64,000 nt of DNA from an uncultured Solobacterium sp. GTDB taxonomy: Bacteria > Bacillota_I > Bacilli_A > Erysipelotrichales > Erysipelotrichaceae. The stretch covers positions 7,306 through 71,305 of the forward strand of contig URHY01000002.1 of assembly GCA_900547815.1 (NCBI GenBank), read 5' to 3'. Positions 53,229 to 62,242 of this stretch are shown piece after piece; within the stretch, counting starts at the first letter, position 1, and every line of letters starts with the position of its first letter. The position numbers were made by a program, and so were the translations under genes. The notes under the pieces were generated by a model that saw only the letters and a list, made by a program, of their open reading frames with translations, was not told where the DNA came from and made no database searches.

Positions 53229-55232
53229 ATGACAAGTAAATTATTACAACCAATTCAAGTTGGTAATTTAACATTTAAAAATAGAATTATGTTTCCCCCT
53301 TTGACAACAGGATATGAAGAAAGAGATGGATCGATTGGACCTCGTTCATTAGCTTTCTATACAAGACTTGCCAAAGGTGGATGTTCTTATATTGTTATTG
53401 GTGATGTGGCTCCTGTTCGTACAGCAAGTCCAACACCAAAACTATATGATGAATCACAAATTGAAATGTATAAAAAATTGGCAGATGCCTTACATGAACA
53501 CGATTGTAAAGTCGCTTTACAATTGTTCCATCCAGAATATGATGTTCAAGGCGTAGGAAAAATGATTATGGAAGCTGGTATTGCTGGTCAATTGGCTGCA
53601 AAAGCGAAGGCTGCCAATGATTTAGAAGAGGCTGAAAAACAACAAAAGATCTGTGATGAATTGACAAAAGGTGCATACGCAAAATTACATCATGATATGC
53701 AGCACTTTGTGACTGAAGCAAGTGTTGAACAATTAACAGCTATTAAAAACAGTATTGCCCAATGTGCTAGAAAAGCACAAAAAGCAGGTATTGATGCGAT
53801 TGAAATTCATGGTGACCGTTTACTTGGTTCATTATGTTCAACCGTATTAAATCATCGTACAGATAACTATGGTGGTAGCTTAGAAAATCGTACTCGTTAT
53901 GCATTAGAAGTTTTACAAGCGATTAAAGAAGCGGCTCCATCAATGATGGTCGAATATAAACTTCCAATCATTACTGTCAATCCAGATGGATCTTTACGTG
54001 GTAAAGGTGGTTTATTGGAAGATGAAGCGGTTGAATTCGCAAAAATGTTAGATGCAGCAGGAATTGATATGATTCAAGTGGCTCAAGCTAACCACACAGG
54101 AAATATGGGAGATACAATTCCTCCTATGGGGGCGGTTCCATATAACTGGACTTTAGGTGCTTGTGAAAAAGTCAAGGCTGTTGTACATTGTCCAGTCGCA
54201 ACAGTGGGTCGTGTAGTCAGTGTGGAAGCTGGTGAAAAGATTCTAGAAGATGGTACAGCAGATATCATTGGTTATGGAAGAAGTTTATTAACAGATCCAG
54301 ATATCGCAAATAAAGTAGGCTCAGGTGAATGCATTCGTGAATGTTTGAATTGTAATAAAGGTTGTGTAGATGCTATCCAATCTCGTCGTTATTTAAGTTG
54401 TGTATTAAATGCAGAAAATGGAGATGAAGAAACAATCTTTATTAAACCATGTACAGAAACTAAGAATGTTGTCGTAGTTGGTGCAGGTCTTGCGGGTTTA
54501 GAAGCCGCTCGTGTAGCTTATAAACGTGGACATACAGTGACGGTATTTGAAAAATCAGATCGTTTAGGTGGACAAATCAATATCGCATCAGTTCCACCTA
54601 GAAAAGATGAAATTTTACGTTCGGTTCAATACTACGAAAAATTCTTGCCTGGTAAAGTGGACATTCAATTAAACCACAAACCAACAATGGAAGAATTGAA
54701 TGGATTTGATCATGTGATCTTGGCCATTGGGGCTCACAATATGGATCTTCCTATGCCTGTAGAAAATTCAAATGTAGTATCCAGCTGGGATATCTTGAAT
54801 GGTCAAGAAGTATCTGGTAAATGTGTAGTATTAGGCGGTGGATTAGTTGGTGCTGAAACCGCTGAATATTTGGCAAATAAAGGTCTAGAAGTTTCAATCG
54901 TTGAAATGATGGATAAAATTGCAGCACAAGAATCTGAAACTGTATTACCTTTGATGGAAGCTGATTTTGAAAAACACAATGTTCAAAAATTTGTGAATAC
55001 ACGTGTTAGTGAAATTAAAGATAATGTCATCTATGCAGTGAATACAAAAGATGAAACAAATGTTGAAATTGCTGCAGATACAATTGTAAATGCATTAGGT
55101 TCTAAAAAGAATGTATTTGATGATAGTAAGTTAAGTGTTCCATTTACTTATGTAGGTGACTGCAGTGGTGAAAGAACAGCAGATATCGCAAGTGCAATTC
55201 GTACAGGATATAAGGCTGCCAATGAAATCTAA
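53229..55232 (+). CDS. NADH:flavin oxidoreductase paralogue (BaiH/FadH-like)
   Basis: 667 residues with the same three parts as its upstream neighbour: barrel (DAIEIHGDRLLGSLCSTVLNHRTDNYGG), 4Fe-4S Cys in CLNCNKGCVDAIQSRRYLSC (the usual spacing x2, x3, x11), and nucleotide domains VVVGAGLAGLEAA and VVLGGGLVGAETA. An insertion around residues 110-155 (KAKAANDLEEAEKQQKICDELT) distinguishes it. The tandem arrangement suggests two reductases acting on related or opposite isomers, as BaiCD and BaiH do; this is inference. Confidence 0.9.
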   Translation: MTSKLLQPIQVGNLTFKNRIMFPPLTTGYEERDGSIGPRSLAFYTRLAKGGCSYIVIGDVAPVRTASPTPKLYDESQIEMYKKLADALHEHDCKVALQLFHPEYDVQGVGKMIMEAGIAGQLAAKAKAANDLEEAEKQQKICDELTKGAYAKLHHDMQHFVTEASVEQLTAIKNSIAQCARKAQKAGIDAIEIHGDRLLGSLCSTVLNHRTDNYGGSLENRTRYALEVLQAIKEAAPSMMVEYKLPIITVNPDGSLRGKGGLLEDEAVEFAKMLDAAGIDMIQVAQANHTGNMGDTIPPMGAVPYNWTLGACEKVKAVVHCPVATVGRVVSVEAGEKILEDGTADIIGYGRSLLTDPDIANKVGSGECIRECLNCNKGCVDAIQSRRYLSCVLNAENGDEETIFIKPCTETKNVVVVGAGLAGLEAARVAYKRGHTVTVFEKSDRLGGQINIASVPPRKDEILRSVQYYEKFLPGKVDIQLNHKPTMEELNGFDHVILAIGAHNMDLPMPVENSNVVSSWDILNGQEVSGKCVVLGGGLVGAETAEYLANKGLEVSIVEMMDKIAAQESETVLPLMEADFEKHNVQKFVNTRVSEIKDNVIYAVNTKDETNVEIAADTIVNALGSKKNVFDDSKLSVPFTYVGDCSGERTADIASAIRTGYKAANEI

Positions 55233-55260
55233 GAGGGTGTGAAAACACCTTCTTTTTTTG
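55231..55260 (+). terminator. Terminator after the flavoenzyme pair
   Basis: AAGAGGGTGT, loop GAAA, ACACCTTCTT (one wobble), T tract. Confidence 0.88.
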
Positions 55261-55268
55261 CACAAAAA

Positions 55269-55352
55269 ATGACCGTAGTTCATAAATATATAAATAATAT
55301 ATAATATATATCTCAAAACAGTATAAAAATAATGACCATAGTTCATAAATAT
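55269..55352. promoter_or_regulatory. Paired operator-like direct repeats before the radical SAM gene
   Basis: Two 21-base elements, 55269-55289 and 55332-55352, differ at one base: each reads TGACC(A/G)TAGTTCA followed by TAAATAT. The TGACC...GTTCA core is an imperfect palindrome. Their offset is 63 bases, six helical turns, with AT-rich promoter-like sequence between them. Confidence 0.6.
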
Positions 55353-55429
55353 TACACATTTGAAAATTTGTGTATTGAAAAATCATTTTTAAAGAACTAG
55401 AATGAAACAATAAAAAGGGAGGAAGAGTT

Positions 55430-56773
55430 ATGAATTTTAGTTCTTTACAGAGTAGTGTTCAAAAGTTTGGTATGAATCAAGCCTTGAAGTATTTGGAGAA
55501 GGATCCAGAAACCAATATTCCTAAATTAATGAATTTAGTAGATAAGGTTATGCCTGAAGGTTGGTATGGTTCGCAGCGTAAATTGATTCGTGAACAAATC
55601 GATGAAAAAGGTGTTTGGTATGACTACATTTTAAAGTTGTATGATTTGGATGCAGGCGTTCGTCAGGCTGTATTTAAAAACTTTATTTTTAATGCAACAC
55701 TAAATGGTAGTACAAAACAAGAGGAATTGTCAGAAAAATACAATTGTAATATTCCATGGGCTGTATTATTAGATCCAACATCTGCATGTAATTTACATTG
55801 TACAGGTTGTTGGGCTGCTGAATATGGTCATCAATTAAATTTGTCTTTGGATGATATTGATTCAATTATTCGTCAAGGAAAAGAATTAGGAACTTACATG
55901 TATATTTATACGGGTGGAGAACCTTTAACACGTAAAAAAGATGTTATTAAAATTTGTGAAATGCACCCAGACTGTGCTTTCTTATCTTTCACAAATGGTA
56001 CTTTGATTGATGAAGAGTTCTGTCAGGATATGTTGCGTGTGAAAAACTTTGTGCCAGCCATTAGTTTGGAAGGCTTTGAAACAGCGAATGATTCTAGACG
56101 TGGTGAAGGTTGTTACAATTCTGTAAAACGTGCCATGGAATTATTAAAGAAACACAAATTGCCTTTTGGAATTAGTACTTGTTATACAAGTGCAAACTAT
56201 AAAGATATCGCAAGTGATGAATTCTTTGATTTAATGATTGATTCAGGTGCTTTATTCTGCTGGTTCTTCCACTATATGCCAGTAGGCAATGGGGCTGTTA
56301 AAGAATTACTTCCAACGCCAGAACAAAGAGCGTATGTTTATCATCAGATTCGTAAGTTCAGAAGTGAAAAACCAATTTTCACTATGGATTTCCAAAATGA
56401 TGCGCAATATGTTGGTGGATGTATTGCCGGAGGAAGAAGATATCTTCATATCAATGCCAAAGGGGATGTAGAACCATGTGTATTTATTCATTATTCAAAC
56501 TGTAATATTCATGACACGACATTACTCGATGCACTTAGATCTCCTTTATTCCAGGCTTATCATGATAATCAACCATTTAATGAAAATATGTTAAGACCTT
56601 GTCCGATGCTTGAAAATGCAGGTCGCATTCAAGAATTGGTGAAACAAAGTAAAGCAGTTAATACAGATTATGAATCACCAGAAGATGTAGATCACTTATT
56701 AGAAAAGACAGTTCCATATGCAAAAAATTGGAAGCCAATGGCTGACAAACTTTGGAATGAACAAAAGAAGTAG
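55430..56773 (+). CDS. Radical SAM/SPASM domain protein
   Basis: 447 residues. After about 105 residues of helical leader, the radical SAM cluster motif is CNLHCTGC (about 119-126), with TGGEPLTRKKDV next. The C-terminal Cys-rich part (GGCIAGGRRYLHINAKGDVEPCVFIHYSNCN...RPCPMLEN, about 326-400) fits a SPASM auxiliary cluster. Such enzymes modify peptides or proteins, but no precursor peptide is visible nearby. GGAGG precedes the ATG. The two repeats upstream suggest regulated expression. Confidence 0.88.
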   Translation: MNFSSLQSSVQKFGMNQALKYLEKDPETNIPKLMNLVDKVMPEGWYGSQRKLIREQIDEKGVWYDYILKLYDLDAGVRQAVFKNFIFNATLNGSTKQEELSEKYNCNIPWAVLLDPTSACNLHCTGCWAAEYGHQLNLSLDDIDSIIRQGKELGTYMYIYTGGEPLTRKKDVIKICEMHPDCAFLSFTNGTLIDEEFCQDMLRVKNFVPAISLEGFETANDSRRGEGCYNSVKRAMELLKKHKLPFGISTCYTSANYKDIASDEFFDLMIDSGALFCWFFHYMPVGNGAVKELLPTPEQRAYVYHQIRKFRSEKPIFTMDFQNDAQYVGGCIAGGRRYLHINAKGDVEPCVFIHYSNCNIHDTTLLDALRSPLFQAYHDNQPFNENMLRPCPMLENAGRIQELVKQSKAVNTDYESPEDVDHLLEKTVPYAKNWKPMADKLWNEQKK

Positions 56774-56823
56774 ACAAATTAAAAAAATGAGTATAAAATT
56801 TTCAGCTAAGAAGGAGGGATGTT

Positions 56824-57744
56824 ATGAAGAAGAATAATAAGCGTTTTTCGGGAATATCCAAACTTCCAAATGGAAATACTTCAAATAAAATTGTTCCTGG
56901 GTGTATTGTCCTTGAAGGAGGTGCCTTTCGAGGATTATATACATCAGGAGTATTAGATGCTTTGATGCAGTTTGAAATCAATATGCAGTGTACAGTAGGT
57001 ACAAGTGCAGGGGCACTAAACGGATTTAACTATGTGGCTGGTCAAATTGGTCGTAGTGCTAGAATTAATTTAGGGTATCGTCATGATTCTCGATATGTTG
57101 GTTTAGAAGCTTTTAAAAACAACAAAGGAATCATTGGATTTGATTTTTTGATGAAAGGAACTCAATATTTTGATCCATTAAATACGCCTCGTTTTATGAA
57201 TCCAACGCGTGATTTTATTGCGGTATGTACGAATTGTAAAACGGGAAGACCCGAATATTTTAGTAAGAATAAAACGCAAGATATTTTTAAAGCCGTACAA
57301 GCCAGTGCAACCATGCCTTATGTTTCAAAGATGGTTGAAATTGAAGATGGTTTATATTTAGATGGTGGCTGCAGTGATAAGATAGCGTATCAATGGGCGT
57401 TGGATCATGATTTTGAAAAGATTATTGTCGTTCGTACACGTCAAAGAGAGTATCGTAAAAGTGAAGTAAATCCTTTGGTTCAAAAAATGACGAAAAGATT
57501 GTATGCAGGCTATCCAGCTTTAGAACAGAAACTAGAATCAATGAATAGTGACTACAATAAACAGTGTGATGAATTAGCAAGACTTGAAAATGAAGGTAGA
57601 ATCTTTACGATTGCCCCAAGCAAGCCTGTGAATGTATCGCGTGTAGAGAGGGATGTGGATAAACTCGCCGATCTTTATTACATGGGATATTTGGATGGCT
57701 TGAATCAGATTCAAAGAATCAAAGAATATTTAGAAATTGATTAA
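56824..57744 (+). CDS. Patatin-like phospholipase (YjjU type)
   Basis: 306 residues. Oxyanion motif GGAFRGLYTSGVLDAL, nucleophile Ser in GTSAGALNG (about 60) and catalytic Asp in LDGGCSDKI (about 180) form the complete Ser-Asp dyad. No signal peptide. Patatins hydrolyse acyl lipids; the physiological substrate is unknown. Its AGGAGG site and a 50-base gap after the radical SAM gene allow cotranscription. Confidence 0.92.
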   Translation: MKKNNKRFSGISKLPNGNTSNKIVPGCIVLEGGAFRGLYTSGVLDALMQFEINMQCTVGTSAGALNGFNYVAGQIGRSARINLGYRHDSRYVGLEAFKNNKGIIGFDFLMKGTQYFDPLNTPRFMNPTRDFIAVCTNCKTGRPEYFSKNKTQDIFKAVQASATMPYVSKMVEIEDGLYLDGGCSDKIAYQWALDHDFEKIIVVRTRQREYRKSEVNPLVQKMTKRLYAGYPALEQKLESMNSDYNKQCDELARLENEGRIFTIAPSKPVNVSRVERDVDKLADLYYMGYLDGLNQIQRIKEYLEID

Positions 57745-57764
57745 GAGGCCATGCCTCTTTTTCA
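57744..57764 (+). terminator. Short terminator after the patatin gene
   Basis: AGAGGC, loop CATG-like, GCCTCT, TTTTC. A six-pair stem, so moderate strength. Confidence 0.65.
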
Positions 57765-57795
57765 TTTTGTGTTAGAATAAGTGTAGGTGATTTTT

Positions 57796-58089
57796 ATGGT
57801 ACAAGAAAGACAACAAGAAATCGTAAATGAATTATTAAATTATATGGATACATTAGAAGATGGTAGCGAAGTAAGTACTTGGGATTTAATGGATGAAGTA
57901 TTTAACTATCAGCGTTTCAATGATGGATATTGTTTTAATGATTTTAAAATTAGCGAAGAAGAATTTATTTCGTTAGATTCACTATTAAAGGAAAGTGCAA
58001 TGAAAGAGGGGTTCTTTATTGATGACTCTATTTATCAAGATGTGATTGGAGCTTTTCCTTTTAGTTTGACATTTGTAGTAAGGAAATAG
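57796..58089 (+). CDS. Small acidic hypothetical protein
   Basis: 97 residues from the ATG after AGGTGAT. Acidic, helical N-terminus (QERQQEIVNELLNYMDTLEDG) and a hydrophobic strand at the end (FPFSLTFVVRK). I do not recognise a family. Two bases separate it from the macro-domain gene, so the two are likely cotranslated. Confidence 0.65.
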   Translation: MVQERQQEIVNELLNYMDTLEDGSEVSTWDLMDEVFNYQRFNDGYCFNDFKISEEEFISLDSLLKESAMKEGFFIDDSIYQDVIGAFPFSLTFVVRK

Positions 58090-58091
58090 GT

Positions 58092-58982
58092 ATGGAAAAA
58101 TTAGAAACATTGATTCAAGAATTATATCAAGACGGGACTCGTGAAAAGAATATGGAGGTTCTTTCGCATATTCGTAAACTGGCAAAAGAAGAAAAACAAT
58201 TTATTATTCCTGTTGGCGATGCAAATGGTGAAAAGGTCTATCGAAGATTATCTTTAGATGATGGTCAAGATGTATTTGTAGCCTTTACCACTCAGAATCA
58301 AGTGGATTTGGGTCAGGCTACAGAAACATTAAATCAAAGTGTGATGGATGTACTCCATATGGTGCATGATACACAAGGTGTAAGTGGAGTTGTATTAAAT
58401 CCTTGGAAAGATTCGTATTTTTTACCAAAGGTTTTAATTGAAATGATTTTAGACAATAAGAATTTAGAGAGTGAAATCAAAGTAGTTAAAGGAGATATTA
58501 CTACTTTTGATGGAGATTGTATTGTCAATGCAGCGAATGAATCGCTTTTGGGTGGCGGCGGTGTAGATGGTGCTATTCATAGAGCGGCTGGTCCCATGTT
58601 ACTTGAAGAATGTAAATTATTAAATGGTTGTCATACAGGTCAGGCCAAAATTACTAAAGGGTATGATTTAAAGGTAAAGTATGTAATTCATACTGTGGGT
58701 CCGGTGTATTCTGGTAAACATGAAGATGAGCATATGTTGAGGGATTGTTATTGGAATAGTTTGAGTTTAGCTCGTAAGTATGATATTCATACAATCGCTT
58801 TTCCAGCTATTTCATGTGGCGTTTATGGCTATCCAGTAGAAAAGGCAGTGCCATTAGTATTAAAGACAATTGCGGATTGGTTGGATGCGAATAGTGATTA
58901 TACAATGAAAATCAGTTTGTATTGTTTTGATGAAGAAACGACAAAGGAATATCAAAAATATACATCGTATCAGGGAGAATAA
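58092..58982 (+). CDS. Macro domain protein with SseB-like N-terminus
   Basis: 296 residues. Residues 1-125 resemble an SseB domain (FIIPVGDANGEKVYRRLSLDDGQDVFVAFTT...GVVLNPW). Residues 133-290 are a macro domain of the YmdB/O-acetyl-ADP-ribose deacetylase group: GDITTFDGDCIVNAANESLLGGGGVDGAIHRAAG, then SCGVYGYP. The catalytic Asn/Asp and Gly-rich loops are intact. Probably removes acyl groups or ADP-ribose; no ART or DarT partner is adjacent. Confidence 0.88.
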   Translation: MEKLETLIQELYQDGTREKNMEVLSHIRKLAKEEKQFIIPVGDANGEKVYRRLSLDDGQDVFVAFTTQNQVDLGQATETLNQSVMDVLHMVHDTQGVSGVVLNPWKDSYFLPKVLIEMILDNKNLESEIKVVKGDITTFDGDCIVNAANESLLGGGGVDGAIHRAAGPMLLEECKLLNGCHTGQAKITKGYDLKVKYVIHTVGPVYSGKHEDEHMLRDCYWNSLSLARKYDIHTIAFPAISCGVYGYPVEKAVPLVLKTIADWLDANSDYTMKISLYCFDEETTKEYQKYTSYQGE

Positions 58983-59000
58983 TCTTCCTGATTCTTTTTA
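58969..59000 (+). terminator. Terminator overlapping the macro gene end
   Basis: ATCAGG (58969-58974) pairs with CCTGAT (58987-58992), followed by TCTTTTTATT. Confidence 0.6.
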
Positions 59001-59004
59001 TTAA

Positions 59005-59082
59005 CTATTTAGAAAAATTTCTAAATAGTATTGAAATAATATTTAAAAGGTATATAATCTATTTAGAAATATTTCTAAATAG
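59005..59082. promoter_or_regulatory. sdpR-type promoter with two identical palindromic operators
   Basis: Two 24-base palindromes with arms CTATTTAGAAA/TTTCTAAATAG lie at 59005-59028 and 59059-59082. Between them are TTGAAA (59031-59036), 16 bases and TATAAT (59053-59058). The second palindrome begins right after the -10 box. This geometry suits autorepression by the ArsR-family regulator that follows. Confidence 0.85.
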
Positions 59083-59093
59083 GTGGTGATATT

Positions 59094-59372
59094 TTGTTTG
59101 AAAAAACATTTAAAGCGCTAGGTGCGCCAGTACGAAGAGACATATTGAATTTATTAAAGAAAGGCAAAATGTCAGCTGGAGATATCGCAAGTCATTTTGA
59201 TATGAGCCAGGCTACTGTTTCTTATCATTTATCCTTATTAAAGGATGCAGGTTTGATTTGTGAAGAGAAGGATAAAAATTTTATCTTTTATCAAATTAAC
59301 GCATCTGTTTTTGAGGAGATGTTGTGTTATTTTAAATCTTTTATTGGAGGGAATGAAGATGTTGAAGAATAA
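59094..59372 (+). CDS. ArsR/SdpR-family transcriptional repressor
   Basis: 92 residues with a TTG start after AGGTGGTGAT. Winged helix: LGAPVRRDILNLLKKGKMSAGDIASHFDMSQATVSYHLSLLKDAGLI. No metal-binding Cys pair, as in SdpR. It overlaps the SdpI-like gene by 14 bases, the same order as sdpR-sdpI in Bacillus, and two palindromes flank its promoter. Confidence 0.92.
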   Translation: MFEKTFKALGAPVRRDILNLLKKGKMSAGDIASHFDMSQATVSYHLSLLKDAGLICEEKDKNFIFYQINASVFEEMLCYFKSFIGGNEDVEE

Positions 59373-59985
59373 ATGGTTTATGTTTAGTTTAGCTTTGTTT
59401 GTGATTCCTTTAGTATTGAATCTAGTTTTCTATAATCAACTTCCAGATGTTGTGCCAACACATTTTGATGTAAATGGACAAGTCGATGGTACAATGCCTA
59501 AGTTTATGGGGTTATTTGGCATGTTATTTTTGTGTTTGGCAATTCATGTATTTACTTGTTTTGTGAGTGTAAAAGATCCAAAGCGAAATAATATTCCAGA
59601 TTTTATGATGAATATTTTATTTATGATTTGTCCAGTCATCTGTATCATTATCGATATGACAATCATTTATTTTGGTTTGGGCTATTCTTTTGATGTTAGT
59701 TTTGTGATGAATATTCTAGTGGGTGTATTACTAATTGTATTAGGAAATTATTTGCCAAAAGTAAAACGGAATTATGCAGTTGGAATTAAAACATCGTGGG
59801 CATTGAATAGTGATGAAAACTGGGTGTTGTCAAATCGTGTGGGTGGCTATTGTATGGTGATAGCTGGAATCTTATATATAGTACTTGGATTACTTGGCTA
59901 TATGACAATGGGAATTGTTGTGATTCTTGTAGCGACTATTATTCCGTGTATCTATAGTTATATATTATTTAAGCGAGGAATTTAG
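59359..59985 (+). CDS. SdpI/DUF1648 family membrane protein
   Basis: 208 residues from the ATG eight bases after GGAGG. About six hydrophobic segments. The DUF1648 block LPDVVPTHFDVNGQVDG (about 27-45) and the SdpI block GNYLPKVKRNYAVGIKTSWALNSDENW (about 125-150) are clear. In Bacillus subtilis SdpI confers immunity to the SdpC killing factor and sequesters SdpR; here no sdpC-like toxin gene is visible. Confidence 0.9.
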   Translation: MLKNKWFMFSLALFVIPLVLNLVFYNQLPDVVPTHFDVNGQVDGTMPKFMGLFGMLFLCLAIHVFTCFVSVKDPKRNNIPDFMMNILFMICPVICIIIDMTIIYFGLGYSFDVSFVMNILVGVLLIVLGNYLPKVKRNYAVGIKTSWALNSDENWVLSNRVGGYCMVIAGILYIVLGLLGYMTMGIVVILVATIIPCIYSYILFKRGI

Positions 59986-61010
59986 AATCCTCGCTTGATT
60001 TCATTTTGGATGCATTTGAATAAGACTTGAATCGTTTCACTAATCATTTTCTTCGTTTGACTATCCATATTTTGAATGGATTTGATCATCTCAACCATAT
60101 CGATATTCTTCCTTAAATCCTTTGGATTTTCATAATCTGAAAAGACAGAATAAATGGTATCAATGACTTGTTTGCGGGTATTGACATCAATGGATTTAAG
60201 CCAATTGGATAGTGTGGATTGTGTATGTTTGGATAGTTGATCATTTTGTTTAAGATAAATAAAATCACCGTTTTCAACGCACCACGTAAATGGATCGTGT
60301 TGAAGGATGGATATGGCATCACTTTGAATGATTTGATAATTATTTGTTTCTTCAAGTAAGAGTCCAATAATACTCGATTGTGGTATGGTCTTAAATACTT
60401 TCTTATCCGTTTGATAAGGTGTAAGAAATCCAGGCCCATCATGGTTGTATATACAATAAATTGGATTATGTGTATGTATGCCTGCATATAGGGCAAGATT
60501 TGCTCCTTTGGAGTGTCCTCCTAAGATGAGTTTGTGTTTTGTCTTATAATTATTCACATAGTTTAAGGCAGAAATTTGACTTGGAATATTTTCTTGAAAA
60601 CATAGATTGAAGTCTTCTTTCCATCCTACAAAACTAGCGTCTGTACCGCGAAAGGCAATGTAATCTATTTGGTTGGGTAAATGAAAAGTCATAGCACAGA
60701 ATTGTTTTTCATTATCTTTGTCAAAATTAGTTTGTAGATGAGAAATGGTAATGGCTTCATAGCGAAGGGAGTGTATGAATTGAAGAAATAATTCTTCGTT
60801 TAATTCAGGTACTCGGGTATCCATGCATAAAGTATCAATTTCATTTTCAAAATCATTTAATAAATGGATTTCGGATTCGATATCAATGCTTGAGTTTTCA
60901 AATTTAATATAGGAAATTTGTGAGAGAATCAAAGAGTCCACATTATTAAATGGGTATTCTTCAAGGGTTAAATTTCCGTATTCTTTGATGTAGTCAATGA
61001 TGTTTTTCAT
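59982..61010 (-). CDS. DUF2974 (Mbeg1-like) predicted lipase/esterase
   Basis: 342 residues from the ATG at 61010, where the family's MxNIIDYxKEYGN opening begins; the frame can be extended to a TTG at 61088 but neither start has a clear ribosome site. Alpha/beta hydrolase nucleophile in ILGGHSKGANLALYAG; the Asp and His follow in YNHDGPGF and later. Cytosolic, no signal peptide. Substrate unknown. Convergent with the SdpI gene, overlapping by four bases. Confidence 0.82.
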   Translation of the reverse strand: MKNIIDYIKEYGNLTLEEYPFNNVDSLILSQISYIKFENSSIDIESEIHLLNDFENEIDTLCMDTRVPELNEELFLQFIHSLRYEAITISHLQTNFDKDNEKQFCAMTFHLPNQIDYIAFRGTDASFVGWKEDFNLCFQENIPSQISALNYVNNYKTKHKLILGGHSKGANLALYAGIHTHNPIYCIYNHDGPGFLTPYQTDKKVFKTIPQSSIIGLLLEETNNYQIIQSDAISILQHDPFTWCVENGDFIYLKQNDQLSKHTQSTLSNWLKSIDVNTRKQVIDTIYSVFSDYENPKDLRKNIDMVEMIKSIQNMDSQTKKMISETIQVLFKCIQNEIKRGF

Positions 61011-61112
61011 AGCTTTATTGTAGTTCAGAAATACATTTATTGAAATATGTTCATCGTGATTTTTAAAATAATCCAAGTTCGTATACAATAAAGTAAGTGA
61101 GGGTGGATTGTT

Positions 61113-61670
61113 ATGTTGATATTTGGGATTTTGAGTATTTGTCTGAGTTTAGATGTATTTGTATGTGCACTAGAACAGGGGGCTTCAATTCGTAATATTC
61201 GCTTTTCAAAAGCATTGGTTTATGGATTGATTTTTGCGCTATGCAGTTCGGGTATGTTTTTATTAGGACATGGAATGTCCACACATATTTTTGGACGTCC
61301 ATTGGCAATATTGAATAAATATGTTGCGATATTTGTCTTTTTGATTCTTGGAAATGGAATGGTCATTTATAGTTTTAAGCGTGGAAAGTTTGTGGAAAGA
61401 CTACAAGAGTTTGATACAAAACAAATTATTAAATTGGCTCTTATTGGAGGACTCGACTGTTTCTTTGTTGGAGTTGGCTGTTATTATATGAATCTTCCTT
61501 ATTTGATGGAGTCTTTAGTCTTATTTTTAATTGTACTTGCTGGCTATATGATTCATTTTTATATTGGATATTATAATGGGGCCGGATATCAAAAGGCTTA
61601 TTATTTTCTTTGCGGAGTCGTATACTTATTTATGAGCTTATCATTAATTTTTAAATTAATTCGATTGTAG
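61113..61670 (+). CDS. MntP-like membrane protein
   Basis: 185 residues with six hydrophobic segments in two repeats of three. Conserved Asp in each repeat: ICLSLDVFVCAL (about 14) and IGGLDCFFVGVG (about 117), as in MntP manganese exporters, though surrounding residues differ from typical MntP. GAGGGTGG precedes the ATG. No manganese riboswitch (yybP-ykoY) is seen upstream. Metal specificity is unproven. Confidence 0.7.
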   Translation: MLIFGILSICLSLDVFVCALEQGASIRNIRFSKALVYGLIFALCSSGMFLLGHGMSTHIFGRPLAILNKYVAIFVFLILGNGMVIYSFKRGKFVERLQEFDTKQIIKLALIGGLDCFFVGVGCYYMNLPYLMESLVLFLIVLAGYMIHFYIGYYNGAGYQKAYYFLCGVVYLFMSLSLIFKLIRL

Positions 61671-61680
61671 AGGTGATTTC

Positions 61681-62241
61681 ATGACATTTAATGAAAAGGT
61701 GACAATGAAAGATCTTCTGAGTGAGGGATTGTATATTTTGATGCAACAAAAGCCTTTCGAAAAGATCACAATCAAACAGATTTGCGATAAAACAGGCGTT
61801 ATTCGTGGAACTTTCTATAATCATTTTATGGATAAGTATGAGGCATTGGAATATTTGATTCATCGTATGTTTTATAAAGGGATTGAGCATGAATCAAATC
61901 CTCAAATTATAAAACATATCTTTCAGACTGTAAGTGATGATCGTGATTTCTTTAAGTCTTGTTATAGAATTACAGGGCAGAATGGTTTTGAAGATTTAAT
62001 GAGTAATGTGTTTAAAGAAATATTTAGAAATGTATTTTCTTATTTAGATGTGAGTAGGATGGATTCAAGATTCACAATAGATTTTTTAGTGGATTATTAT
62101 GCGAATGATTTATTATACTTTTTAAAGTATTGGATTTTGCATAATTTTGAACCGGATGTAGAAACATATTATGCCAAGATCGATATTTTATTTAAAAACA
62201 GTATTAAAGAATTAAATATTCGATATATGGATAAATCTTAA
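61681..62241 (+). CDS. TetR-family transcriptional regulator
   Basis: 186 residues. N-terminal helix-turn-helix: LLSEGLYILMQQKPFEKITIKQICDKTGVIRGTFYNHFMDKYEALEYL. The C-terminal ligand domain resembles the TetR_C_33/DhaS-like group. Ten bases after the MntP-like gene, so probably cotranscribed; it may control that transporter or its own promoter. Confidence 0.9.
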   Translation: MTFNEKVTMKDLLSEGLYILMQQKPFEKITIKQICDKTGVIRGTFYNHFMDKYEALEYLIHRMFYKGIEHESNPQIIKHIFQTVSDDRDFFKSCYRITGQNGFEDLMSNVFKEIFRNVFSYLDVSRMDSRFTIDFLVDYYANDLLYFLKYWILHNFEPDVETYYAKIDILFKNSIKELNIRYMDKS

Positions 62242-62242
62242 A

